Positions 31,990-39,980 of a stretch of 64,000 nucleotides of DNA are shown piece by piece. Position 1 is the first letter of the stretch. Every line of letters starts with the position of its first letter. This DNA comes from Streptomonospora nanhaiensis. GTDB lineage: Bacteria > Actinomycetota > Actinomycetes > Streptosporangiales > Streptosporangiaceae. Below the pieces are notes generated by a model. That model was not told where the DNA came from. It ran no database searches and saw only the letters and a list, made by a program, of their open reading frames with translations. The translations under genes were made by a program, and so were the position numbers. The stretch is from positions 3,782,001 to 3,846,000 of the forward strand of contig NZ_JACCFO010000001.1 in assembly GCF_013410565.1 (NCBI RefSeq), written 5' to 3'.

Positions 31990-34900
31990 TCACCCGGAAC
32001 CGGTCGGGTGTGCCCGGTCGGCGGGGCCCGCGGCGGGCCGGCCGCCCTCCGGGGAGCGACGGGACCACCGCTCCGCCTCCCGCCGGTCTCCGCGCTCGGA
32101 GAGCAGGCGGGCGAGGGAGGCGGCGTCGTCGGGGGTGGCGAGGCGCCATGCCCGTCGCCGCCAGAGGGCGGCACGCAGCCGCCTCTTGCGCTTGCCCAGG
32201 GCGACGCTGAGCAGCGCGACCGGTCGGAACCGCCCTGTCGCTGCGGCGGCGCGCCGATACCACTCCTCCGCCTCGGCGATCCTGCCCCGCGTCTCCAGGA
32301 GGTTGCCGAGGTTGGTCATGGCGTCGGACCCGCTTCCGTCGGGGTCCGCCTCCACCGCGCGCCGGTACCACCGCTCCGCGTCGTCGACCTCCCCCCGCTC
32401 CTCGGCTTGGATGCCGAGCACGTCCATGGCCGCGGGGTGGCCGGTGTCGGCGGCCAGCCGCCACCGGCGGTCTGCCTCGCCGGTCTCGCCCTTGCGCAGC
32501 AGCAGCCCTCCGAGGAGGACCATGGCATCGGTGTCGCCGTTCTCAACGGCGCGGCGCAGCCAGGACTCCGCTTCCTCGGTGTCGCCCCGCTCCTCCCCGC
32601 GCAGACCGAGCCGGGTCATGGCGCGGGTGTCTCCGCTGCCGGCCGCCGCGCGGAGCAGGGCGTCGGCCTCCGCGGTCTCGCCCCGGTCCGCGAGCAGTTC
32701 GGCGAGATCCACCATGGCGGGTGTGTGCCCGCCGTCGACGGCACGCCGCAGCCAGTGCTCGGCTGCCGCCGCGTCCCCCTGGCGGTGGAGCAGGACGGCC
32801 AGTTCGGCCATGGCCTCGGCGTCGCCGCGCTCAGCCTCCACGCGGGTGTGGTTCTCGGCCTCCCACTGTTTCAGGCGCCGGAACATGCCGGTTCGCAGCG
32901 GCGCGGGAAAGACCATGAGGAGTCGGAGCGCGAGGAGGCGCCGGACATCGTCGTGGAAGCCGCGGGTCGCCGCGCGCCGGTACCACTTCGCGGCCTCGCG
33001 GCGGTCCCCGGACGTCTCCTTCAGGAGGGCCAGGCCCACCATGGCCCCGGCGTCGCCGGTCTCGGCCGCGCGCCGCCACCACGACTCGGCCTGTCCGTAG
33101 TCGCCTTGCTCCTCGTGGGCGCGCGCGAGACGGCGCATGGCATCGGTGTCGCCGCGTTCGGCGGCACGCAGCCACCACGACCGCGCCTCGGCCGGCTCGC
33201 CGCCGCTGTACAGCAGGGCGCCGAGGCTCGCCATAGCGGGGATGTAGCCCCTCTCCGCCGCTGCGCGGTATCCCGCCTCAGCCGCGTCCGCCTCTCCGCG
33301 GCCGTCCAGGAGCCGGCCGAGGAAGAAGTGCGCGGGGACATGCCCCTCGTCGGCCGCTTTGCGGTACCAGGCCTCGGCCTCGGCGGTTCTTCCCGCCTTC
33401 TCCAACACGGCGCCCAACCCGCACATGGCGTGGACGTCGCCGCGGTCCGCGGCGCGCCGGTACCACTCCTCGGCCTCGCCGAACTCTCGTTGCCTGCACA
33501 GCAGGTCGCCAAGGCGCGCCATGGCCCGTGGGTAGCCGGCTGCCGCGGCCTTCCGGTACCAGGCCCCGGCCTCGTCGTGTTCGTCCCGGCCGACCAGGAT
33601 GTCCGCGAGGTGGGTCATGGCGCGGAGCCGGCCGCCCTCTGCCGCCTTCCGGTACCACGCCTCCGCCTCGTGCGGACCGCGCCTGCGCTGGAGGAGGTAG
33701 CCGAGGTTGGTCATGGCGTCCACGTCACCGGCGTCGGCACCCCGCCGGTACCACGTCTCCGCGCCCGCGGGGTCGTCCTCCTCCTCGCACAGCAGGCCGA
33801 GGTAGAGCGTCGAGGGGCTGTGGCCGTCTTCGGCGGCCCGGTGAAACCAGCGCCTGGCCTCGACGCGATCGTCCCGCTGGTAGGCGTCCTTTCCCAGCGC
33901 GAACATCGCGGAGGGCTCCCCCGTGTCGGCTGCCTTCCGGATCCACGCCTCCGCCTCCGCCGACTCCCCTCTCGCCTTCAGCCGTACTCCCAGCGCGTAC
34001 TCCGCGGCGGGGAGCCCGGCCTCGGCGCCGCGGCGGAACCACGCCTCCGCCTCCGCCGGGTCGTCGGCGGTGAGGTGCGCTCCCATGCCGTACATCGCCA
34101 GGGCGCTGCCGCCGTCCGCGGCCCGGCGCAGCCAGGACAGGGCCTGCTCGGGCTCCCCGCGCTCCGTGTACAGGCGGAACAGGTACATCATGGCGTCGGT
34201 CTCGCCGCTGCCGGCCGCCCGCAGCAGCCACGCCTCCGCCTCCTCGGGCCGACCCCGCTGGTAGAGCAGCCTCCCCAGGCGGCCCACGGAGCGCGTCCCG
34301 CCGGCCTCAGCGGCACTCCGCAGGAACACCACGGCCTCGTCGTGGTCGCCCCTGTCGGCGAGCAGATGGCCGAGGTTGGCGGCGGCTTTGGCGCTGCCCT
34401 TCTCCCAGGCCCGCCGGTACCAGGACTCCGCTTCGCCCTTGTCCCCCCGCGCCGAGAGAAGGACGCCGAGGTTGGTCATGGCCGCGACCGACCCGGCCGT
34501 GATCGCGCGGCGGTACCACGTCTCCGCCTCGCCCTCCTTGCCGGGCTGGTCGGAGAGCGCCATCCCCAGGTTGCACATCGCACCGGTGTGGCCGGCGTCC
34601 ACGGCCTGCCGGAACCAGGACTCCGCTTCCCCTGCGTCGCCGCGGCGCAGGCACAGGCAGCCCAGGCCGTTGAGCGCGCGCGGACTCCGCACCTCGGCGG
34701 CCTTGCGCCAGACGGCCTCGGCGACCGCGAACCGGTCGGTGTCGTAGGCGGCCCAGCCGAAGGCGACCTGGGCGTCCGGGTCGTCCAGGCGGTCCAGGAC
34801 GATGTCCCACAGCTGCGGCGGCACCGGTGTGTCGGTCTCGTCGACGAGGTAGTCGAAGGGGCGCCAGAGGTCCGGGTCGCCGTCGCCGGCCGGCAGCAGG

Positions 34901-36009
34901 AGGCCGCAGGTGTTCTCGTGCTCCCGCGTGGCCCAGGCCAGAGCCTCCGCGAAGCTCTCCGGGCGCAGCACGGGAGGTAGCGGGTAGGCGTGGTGGGCGG
35001 CCTCCAGCAGGGCGGTGTCGGCGCGCGCCACGCCGATCCGGGCGAGGTCCACGGCGGCGGCCACGACTCGGTGGCCGCGGGGGTGGCCGCCTTCCCCGCG
35101 CGCGAGGTCCCTGGTGGCGTGCCAGAGCTCCAGGAGCTGGGGCGCCGACGCCAGGTACTCGCCGACCCCGTGCCCCCGATCGGCGCGCTGGCGGCGCGCG
35201 GCGTCCGCCAGCGGCCGGCTGCCGCTCGCGGCGGCGCGCTCCAGCTCCTGTTCACTCCACGTGCGGTCCATGCGGACCACGGCTGTGCGGACGAGCTGCC
35301 GGTTCCGCTCCGCGCTGCCGCGCTCACCGGCGGCGGAGGAGGTGAGGTCGTCATAGGGGCCCTGGCGCATGGTGGCCACGATCACCGCGTGCGCCTCGTG
35401 GAGCCGCTGGACGACGGCCTGGTCGATGTCGGTGCCGTAGCGGAGGTGGCGGTCGAGGTCGTCGAGCCAGACCACGGCGCGCCCCCCGCGGCGCGCGTGC
35501 TCGGCGACGGCGCCCAGGAGCGCCCAGGGGTCGCAGCCCGGGGCGGGGACGAACACGTGGCGGTCGCCGAGGTGGTTCGCCACGGCGTTCCACGCGGCGC
35601 GGGTCTTGCCCGTCGTGGAGGGGCCGACCACCAGCACCATGCCGCCGTGTTCGACGGCCTCGCCGACGCGGTCGGCGAGCTCGGCGTCGCGGTCGCGCGC
35701 GACGTATGGCGGCAGCCCTTCCTGGGAGCGGTGCGCTCCGGCGCGGAGGGCGTCCACCTCGCGCACGGGGGCCGACCACCAGCCGCCGCGGTCAGGCCGG
35801 GGGGCCGACTCGGGCTCGCCCGCGGAGCGCAGCGCCCACACCCACACGCCGGTCACCGGGAAGACGAACGCCCCGACACCGGCCAGCCAGCCAAGGCGTT
35901 CCACGGCCTGCCACGACGTCCCGCCGCTCACCCACAGGCCCGACCCGACCAGCACAGCGGCCAGAACCGTGGCCGAGGCGGCCCAGGCGGTCCTCCCCCA
36001 CCGACTCAT
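31990..36009 (-). CDS. Giant membrane STAND-like ATPase with Sel1/TPR repeat array
   Basis: 1339-aa protein. Two membrane helices near the N-terminus (about 8-27 and 42-60) are followed by a P-loop NTPase: Walker A GPSTTGKT (129-136) and Walker B VVWLDDLD (179-186). After a linker of about 250 residues, from about residue 440 to the end, there are some 25 repeats of about 36 residues of the Sel1/TPR type (pattern EAEAWYRRAAEAGD..AMxxLGxLLxxRG). P-loop plus helical repeats is the STAND layout, in which the repeats sense a ligand and the NTPase switches; the downstream effector, if any, is not visible. It begins 46 bases after rsbP on the same strand, so it may be the third gene of that operon. 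I chose ATG 36009; the frame is open to a TTG at 36045. Function unknown. Confidence 0.8.
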   Translation of the reverse strand: MSRWGRTAWAASATVLAAVLVGSGLWVSGGTSWQAVERLGWLAGVGAFVFPVTGVWVWALRSAGEPESAPRPDRGGWWSAPVREVDALRAGAHRSQEGLPPYVARDRDAELADRVGEAVEHGGMVLVVGPSTTGKTRAAWNAVANHLGDRHVFVPAPGCDPWALLGAVAEHARRGGRAVVWLDDLDRHLRYGTDIDQAVVQRLHEAHAVIVATMRQGPYDDLTSSAAGERGSAERNRQLVRTAVVRMDRTWSEQELERAAASGSRPLADAARRQRADRGHGVGEYLASAPQLLELWHATRDLARGEGGHPRGHRVVAAAVDLARIGVARADTALLEAAHHAYPLPPVLRPESFAEALAWATREHENTCGLLLPAGDGDPDLWRPFDYLVDETDTPVPPQLWDIVLDRLDDPDAQVAFGWAAYDTDRFAVAEAVWRKAAEVRSPRALNGLGCLCLRRGDAGEAESWFRQAVDAGHTGAMCNLGMALSDQPGKEGEAETWYRRAITAGSVAAMTNLGVLLSARGDKGEAESWYRRAWEKGSAKAAANLGHLLADRGDHDEAVVFLRSAAEAGGTRSVGRLGRLLYQRGRPEEAEAWLLRAAGSGETDAMMYLFRLYTERGEPEQALSWLRRAADGGSALAMYGMGAHLTADDPAEAEAWFRRGAEAGLPAAEYALGVRLKARGESAEAEAWIRKAADTGEPSAMFALGKDAYQRDDRVEARRWFHRAAEDGHSPSTLYLGLLCEEEDDPAGAETWYRRGADAGDVDAMTNLGYLLQRRRGPHEAEAWYRKAAEGGRLRAMTHLADILVGRDEHDEAGAWYRKAAAAGYPRAMARLGDLLCRQREFGEAEEWYRRAADRGDVHAMCGLGAVLEKAGRTAEAEAWYRKAADEGHVPAHFFLGRLLDGRGEADAAEAGYRAAAERGYIPAMASLGALLYSGGEPAEARSWWLRAAERGDTDAMRRLARAHEEQGDYGQAESWWRRAAETGDAGAMVGLALLKETSGDRREAAKWYRRAATRGFHDDVRRLLALRLLMVFPAPLRTGMFRRLKQWEAENHTRVEAERGDAEAMAELAVLLHRQGDAAAAEHWLRRAVDGGHTPAMVDLAELLADRGETAEADALLRAAAGSGDTRAMTRLGLRGEERGDTEEAESWLRRAVENGDTDAMVLLGGLLLRKGETGEADRRWRLAADTGHPAAMDVLGIQAEERGEVDDAERWYRRAVEADPDGSGSDAMTNLGNLLETRGRIAEAEEWYRRAAAATGRFRPVALLSVALGKRKRRLRAALWRRRAWRLATPDDAASLARLLSERGDRREAERWSRRSPEGGRPAAGPADRAHPTGSG

Positions 36010-36055
36010 AACCCGACATCTTCGCAGCGGGCCGCGAAGGCGCAAGGGGAGGCGG

Positions 36056-37387
36056 CTAGAGGGACCGCCCGCCGGCGGGAGCCGCCGCGGCGGGCACGCC
36101 CAGGCACAGCAGGGCGGTGTCGTCGCTGAGGCCCTCGCCGAGGTCGTCCAGCAGGCCGACGAGCGCGCGCACCAGGGCCTGGGGGCCGTCGCGGCCGTGC
36201 TCGGCGGCGAACGCGCGCAGGGCGTCCTCGCCGAACAGGTGGCGGTCGCCGCCGACGCGCGCCTCGGTGAGGCCGTCGGTGTAGAGGAGCAGGCTGTCGC
36301 CGGGCGCCAGCCGGGTGCGCGCGGAGGCGAACGGCGCGTCGGGCAGGATGCCGACCACCATTCCGCCCGGGGTCTCCAGCGGCTCGGCGCCCCCCTCGGC
36401 CCGCACCGCGATGGCCGGCGGGTGGCCGCCGCCGGCCAGCCGCACGTCGAACCCCGCGCCCTCGCGTTCGAGCAGCCCGAACAGGGCGGTGCAGTAGCGC
36501 GGGTCGCCGCCGGTGTCGCGCTCGGTGAGGACGGCGTTGAGCACGGCCAGCGCCGCCGTCGGCTCGTCCGCGTAGAGCGCGGCGGCGCGCAGGGTGTAGC
36601 GGGTGAGCGAGGTCAGCGTGGCCGCCTCGGGGCCCTTGCCGACCACGTCGCCGAGGAAGAAGCCCCACCGGTTGGCACCGAGGGGGAACAGGTCGTAGAA
36701 GTCGCCGCCGACCTGGTCGGGAGAGGCCGTGTGGTAGTGCGCGGCCGCCTCCAGGCCCGGGATCGTGGGCAGCATGTCGGGCAGCAGGCTTTGCTGGAGG
36801 ACGGTCAGCGCCTCCTGGAGCCGCGCCCGGTCGGACTCGGCCCGGCGCCGCGCGTCCTCCGCTTCACGCTGCGCCTCCTCGGCCCGCCGCTGCGCGTCCT
36901 CGGCGGCGCCGCGCGCCCGCAGCAGCTCGGTCTCGTAGGAGCGCCGGTCTCGGGCGTCGGTGAGCGTCGTGCGGATCAGCAGCGGCTCGCCGTCCTCCCC
37001 GGTCTTGACGACCGACGTGGCCAGCACCGGTCGGCGGGAGCCGTCGGCCGTCCGGATCTCCAGGGCGATGCCGTGGACCTCGCCCTGCATGCGCAGCAGC
37101 GGCGCGAAGTGGGTCTCGTGGTACAGCCGCCCGCCGACCGTCAGCAGGTCGGCGAACCGCAGCCGGCCGACGACCGCGCCGCGCTCGCGGCCCAGCCACC
37201 GCAGCAGGGTGGCGTTGGCCTTGACGATCGTGCCGTCCATGAGCGTCGACAGGTAGCCGCAGGGCGCGCTCTCGTACAGCTCCTCCGCGCTGTCCTCCAG
37301 CAGCGGCGCGTACGCGGAGTCGCCGGGGCCGCCGCCCTCGCCGCCCCCGGTGCCCGCCGGCTCCGGGCCACGGCCGGCCCGGCGCAT
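36056..37387 (-). CDS. rsbP: PAS domain-containing PP2C phosphatase, RsbP-like
   Basis: 443-aa regulator. A PAS domain occupies about residues 30-155 (APCGYLSTLMDGTIVKANAT). A charged Glu/Arg-rich coiled coil covers about 155-205, and then a SpoIIE/PP2C phosphatase domain has GGDFYDLFPLG, GDVVGKGPEAA, LAGGGHPPAIAV, LLYTDGLTEAR and GLSDDTALL (metal-binding Asp residues intact). This is the RsbP architecture: in Bacillus, RsbP dephosphorylates the anti-anti-sigma factor RsbV upon energy stress and requires RsbQ. Here it follows an RsbQ homologue with a TGATG overlap, which strongly supports the pairing. Its actinobacterial target (an RsbV/BldG-like protein) is not in the window. Confidence 0.88.
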   Translation of the reverse strand: MRRAGRGPEPAGTGGGEGGGPGDSAYAPLLEDSAEELYESAPCGYLSTLMDGTIVKANATLLRWLGRERGAVVGRLRFADLLTVGGRLYHETHFAPLLRMQGEVHGIALEIRTADGSRRPVLATSVVKTGEDGEPLLIRTTLTDARDRRSYETELLRARGAAEDAQRRAEEAQREAEDARRRAESDRARLQEALTVLQQSLLPDMLPTIPGLEAAAHYHTASPDQVGGDFYDLFPLGANRWGFFLGDVVGKGPEAATLTSLTRYTLRAAALYADEPTAALAVLNAVLTERDTGGDPRYCTALFGLLEREGAGFDVRLAGGGHPPAIAVRAEGGAEPLETPGGMVVGILPDAPFASARTRLAPGDSLLLYTDGLTEARVGGDRHLFGEDALRAFAAEHGRDGPQALVRALVGLLDDLGEGLSDDTALLCLGVPAAAAPAGGRSL

Positions 37388-38190
37388 CACGCCAGGCCGC
37401 GCGCGAAGGCGGCGATCGCGTCGGCCGTGGCCTGGGGCGCGCTGAGCTGGGGGCAGTGGCCGGTGGCGTCCAGGGTGACCAGGCGGCTGCCCGGGATGGC
37501 GGCGTGCACGTAGGCGCCCACCTCGCGCGGCGCGATCGCGTCCTCGGCGCACTCCACGACCAGGGTCGGGATGGCCACCGACGGGAGGTCCGCGCGGTTG
37601 TCGGACAGGAACGTGGTGCGGGCGAACACGCCGGCGATCACGGGATCGGTCGCGCAGAACGCGTTCTCCAGCTCTTTGCCCAGCTCCGGCCGCTCCGGGT
37701 TGCCCATGATGACCGGCGCCATGGCGGCGGACCAGCCCAGGTAGTTGGAGTCGAGCGACTCCAGCAGTTCGTCGATGTCGGCGGTGCTGAACCCGCCCCG
37801 GTAGCCCTCGTCGTCGATGTAGCGGGGCGAAGGGGTGACCATGGCCAGCGCGTCGATGCGCTCCGGCAGGGCGGCGGCCGCCAGGACCCCCACCATCGCG
37901 CTGACCGAGTGGCCGACGAACACCGCGCCGCGCAGGTCCAGCGCCTCGCACACCTCGACGGCGTCGCGGGCGTAGCCGTCGAGCGTCCCGTAGCGCTCGG
38001 CGCTCCACGCCGACAGGTCCGAGCCGCCCGATCCGACGTAGTCGAAGAGGACGACGCGGAACTCCGGCTCCAGCCGGGGCGCCACCAGGCGCCACAGGTT
38101 CTGGTCGCAGCCGAAGCCGTGCGCCAGGACCACGGCCCGGCCGTCGGCGCGGCCGGTCACCACGACGTTGTTGCGGCTCAGGACGTCCAC
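37387..38190 (-). CDS. rsbQ: Alpha/beta hydrolase RsbQ, partner of RsbP
   Basis: 267-aa alpha/beta hydrolase very similar to Bacillus RsbQ: HGFGCDQNLWR oxyanion region, nucleophile Ser95 in GHSVSAMVG, the RsbQ-typical SPRYIDDEGYRGGF and DSNYLGWSAAMAPVIMGN, the acid in VECAEDAIAP and the catalytic His in ATGHCPQLS. RsbQ is needed for RsbP activation under energy stress, probably by providing a small ligand for the PAS domain. GTG 38190 has GGGGAGG nine bases upstream; the frame is open further upstream without support. The stop overlaps the rsbP start. Confidence 0.9.
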   Translation of the reverse strand: MDVLSRNNVVVTGRADGRAVVLAHGFGCDQNLWRLVAPRLEPEFRVVLFDYVGSGGSDLSAWSAERYGTLDGYARDAVEVCEALDLRGAVFVGHSVSAMVGVLAAAALPERIDALAMVTPSPRYIDDEGYRGGFSTADIDELLESLDSNYLGWSAAMAPVIMGNPERPELGKELENAFCATDPVIAGVFARTTFLSDNRADLPSVAIPTLVVECAEDAIAPREVGAYVHAAIPGSRLVTLDATGHCPQLSAPQATADAIAAFARGLA

Positions 38191-38527
38191 GGCCGCCCAC
38201 CTCCCCCTGGTTTCCGGCGGGTGGACCCCGCCCCTCGGCGGCGGCGGACCGGATCCGCGGGGGGAGCGGGTGGTGCGCCCGTCACCGCCGCCGTACTCGC
38301 GGGCCCACTGCCCAGCCGGGAGGCCGGTGAAGCCGTGCGGCCGCCCACATTTTCCGGCGCGGGGCGGGCCGCCGCCCGCCCGGCCGCTTCCCGGGTGGAT
38401 TCGGCGACGTGTCGACATGGCGTCCGGCCCGGCCGGGCCGCCGTGGGCTCCCCCACATCCTCCGGCGCCCGGCGGCCGACCGCCGAGCCCCGCCGACGCG
38501 CGGGCCCCGCACTCCCCACCTCGGCCG

Positions 38528-38568
38528 ATCATCGCCATGTCGACATGCGGACACGTCGCCATGGCGGT
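38528..38568 (+). repeat. 41-bp extragenic repeat, copy 1
   Basis: Identical over 41 bases to 42335-42375 and in the same orientation. It contains the 12-bp palindrome CATGTCGACATG and a second palindrome GCCATGGC. About 15 bases to the left are also similar. It lies in the 533-base gap between rsbQ and the glycosyltransferase gene, a gap that otherwise holds no gene. Confidence 0.85.
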
Positions 38569-38672
38569 TCGGCAGGCCACCGCGGCGGCGCCGGCCCCGG
38601 CCGCGCCCGCGCCGACCGGCAGGCGGGGCGGCCGGTTCCCAGGGTTCTGCCAGGTTTCTCCCGCAGACGCCC

Positions 38673-38717
38673 CACCTCTCTTCGGCTTCATGGGGTGCCC
38701 CTGAGCGAAGAGAGGTG
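38673..38717 (+). promoter_or_regulatory. Long inverted repeat masking the ribosome-binding site of the glycosyltransferase gene
   Basis: CACCTCTCTTCG at 38673-38684 is the exact complement of CGAAGAGAGGTG at 38706-38717; the 21-base spacer contains the small hairpin GGGGTGCCCC. The right arm includes GAGAGG, the only plausible SD for the ATG at 38724. Folding of the leader would hide it, so this looks like a translational control element. Confidence 0.6.
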
Positions 38718-38723
38718 ATCGAG

Positions 38724-39980
38724 ATGACGGGAGTGGCAGACGCGGCCGTCCGGGAGGGAGCCGGGGCGCGGCCCGCGACCGCGTGGGTCGACATCGTCGT
38801 CCCGGTGTTCAACGAGGAGCGGGCGCTGCCGGGGTGCCTGGAGGTTTTGTGCGCGCACCTGGCCGAGCGGATGCCGTTCCACTGGTGCGTCACCGTGGTC
38901 GACAACGCCAGCACCGACCGCACCCTGGCCGTGGCCAACGAACTGGCCCAGGAGCTGGACCGGGTGCGGATGCTGCACCTGGACCGCAAGGGGCGGGGCC
39001 TGGCGCTGCGCACCGCGTGGGGCTACAGCGACGCCGACGTGGTGGTCTACATGGACGTGGACCTGTCCACCGGCCTGGACGCCCTGCTCCCGCTGATCGC
39101 GCCGCTGGTCAACGGGCACTCCGACATCGCCATCGGCAGCCGCCTGGCTCCCGGGGCGCGGACGGTGCGCGGGAGCCGGCGCGAGCTGATCTCGCGGGCC
39201 TACAACACGGTGGTCCGCTGGACGCACGGCGCGCGGTTCTCCGACGCCCAGTGCGGGTTCAAGGCCGCGCGCACCGACGTCGTCCGCCCGCTGCTCACAC
39301 ACGTCCAGGACGACGCCTGGTTCTTCGACACCGAACTGCTGCTGCTCGCCGAGTACAACGGGCTGCGCGTGCACGAGGTCCCGGTCGACTGGATCGAGGA
39401 CGTCGACACCCGCGTCGACGTCGTGCGCACCGCGCTCGACGACCTCGCCGGGCTGGCGCGGGTGGCCCGCGCCAAGGCCACCGGCGCAGCCCGGGTGGCC
39501 GGGCTGCCGCGCCGGCCCGCGCCCCGGCCGGCTCACCCGCGGGCCGTGCTCGCCCCGCCGCGCGGCGGGCTGCCCTGGCAGTTGGCGTCGTTCGCCGTGA
39601 TCGGCGCGGTGTCCACCGGGGCCACGGCGGTGCTCTACGCCGTGCTGCGCGCCTGGCTGCCGCCGCTGGTGGCCAACCTCGCCGCCCTGGTCGCCACGAC
39701 CCTGTGGAACACCGAGGCCAACCGGCGCCACACGTTCTCGCGCCCGGGGGGCGCGCGCGGGCGCGCCCACGTCCGGGGGCTGGCCGTGTTCGCCCTGTAC
39801 TACGCGCTCACCTCGGGCGCGCTGCTGGCGCTGCACGCGCTCGCCCCCGACCCCGCCCGGTGGCTGGAGGTCGGCGTCCTCGTGGTGTCGTCCGCCGCCG
39901 GAACGGCGCTGCGCTTCGTGCTGCTGCGGTCGTGGGTCTTCCGGCCCGGCACCGGCACCCCGGCCAAGGAGGAGGACTGA
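38724..39980 (+). CDS. Family 2 glycosyltransferase fused to a GtrA domain (YkcC-like)
   Basis: 418-aa membrane enzyme. The N-terminal GT-A domain (about residues 15-250) has VDIVVPVFNEERALPG, the DxD-like VVYMDVDLSTG and GFKAARTDVV, typical of polyprenyl-phosphate sugar synthases (dolichyl-phosphate-mannose synthase type). From about 280 on, a GtrA domain with four helices (WQLASFAVIGAVSTGATAV, NLAALVATTLWNTEANRRHT, VFALYYALTSGALLAL, VVSSAAGTALRFVLLRSWVF) would help move the lipid-linked sugar across the membrane. It would supply the donor for the GT39-type enzyme that follows with overlapping codons (TGATG). ATG 38724 has GAGAGG upstream within the right arm of a long inverted repeat. Confidence 0.9.
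   Translation: MTGVADAAVREGAGARPATAWVDIVVPVFNEERALPGCLEVLCAHLAERMPFHWCVTVVDNASTDRTLAVANELAQELDRVRMLHLDRKGRGLALRTAWGYSDADVVVYMDVDLSTGLDALLPLIAPLVNGHSDIAIGSRLAPGARTVRGSRRELISRAYNTVVRWTHGARFSDAQCGFKAARTDVVRPLLTHVQDDAWFFDTELLLLAEYNGLRVHEVPVDWIEDVDTRVDVVRTALDDLAGLARVARAKATGAARVAGLPRRPAPRPAHPRAVLAPPRGGLPWQLASFAVIGAVSTGATAVLYAVLRAWLPPLVANLAALVATTLWNTEANRRHTFSRPGGARGRAHVRGLAVFALYYALTSGALLALHALAPDPARWLEVGVLVVSSAAGTALRFVLLRSWVFRPGTGTPAKEED

Noticed and set aside
31882..34980. A 1032-codon open frame on the plus strand
   Set aside because: It is antisense to the Sel1-repeat gene. The repetitive, GC-rich codons of that gene keep several other frames open, and the translated product is repetitive without a family signature.
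32000..35000. Regularly spaced DNA repeats suggesting a CRISPR-like array
   Set aside because: The period is about 108 bases and in frame with 36-residue Sel1 repeats; the units vary in sequence and encode protein.
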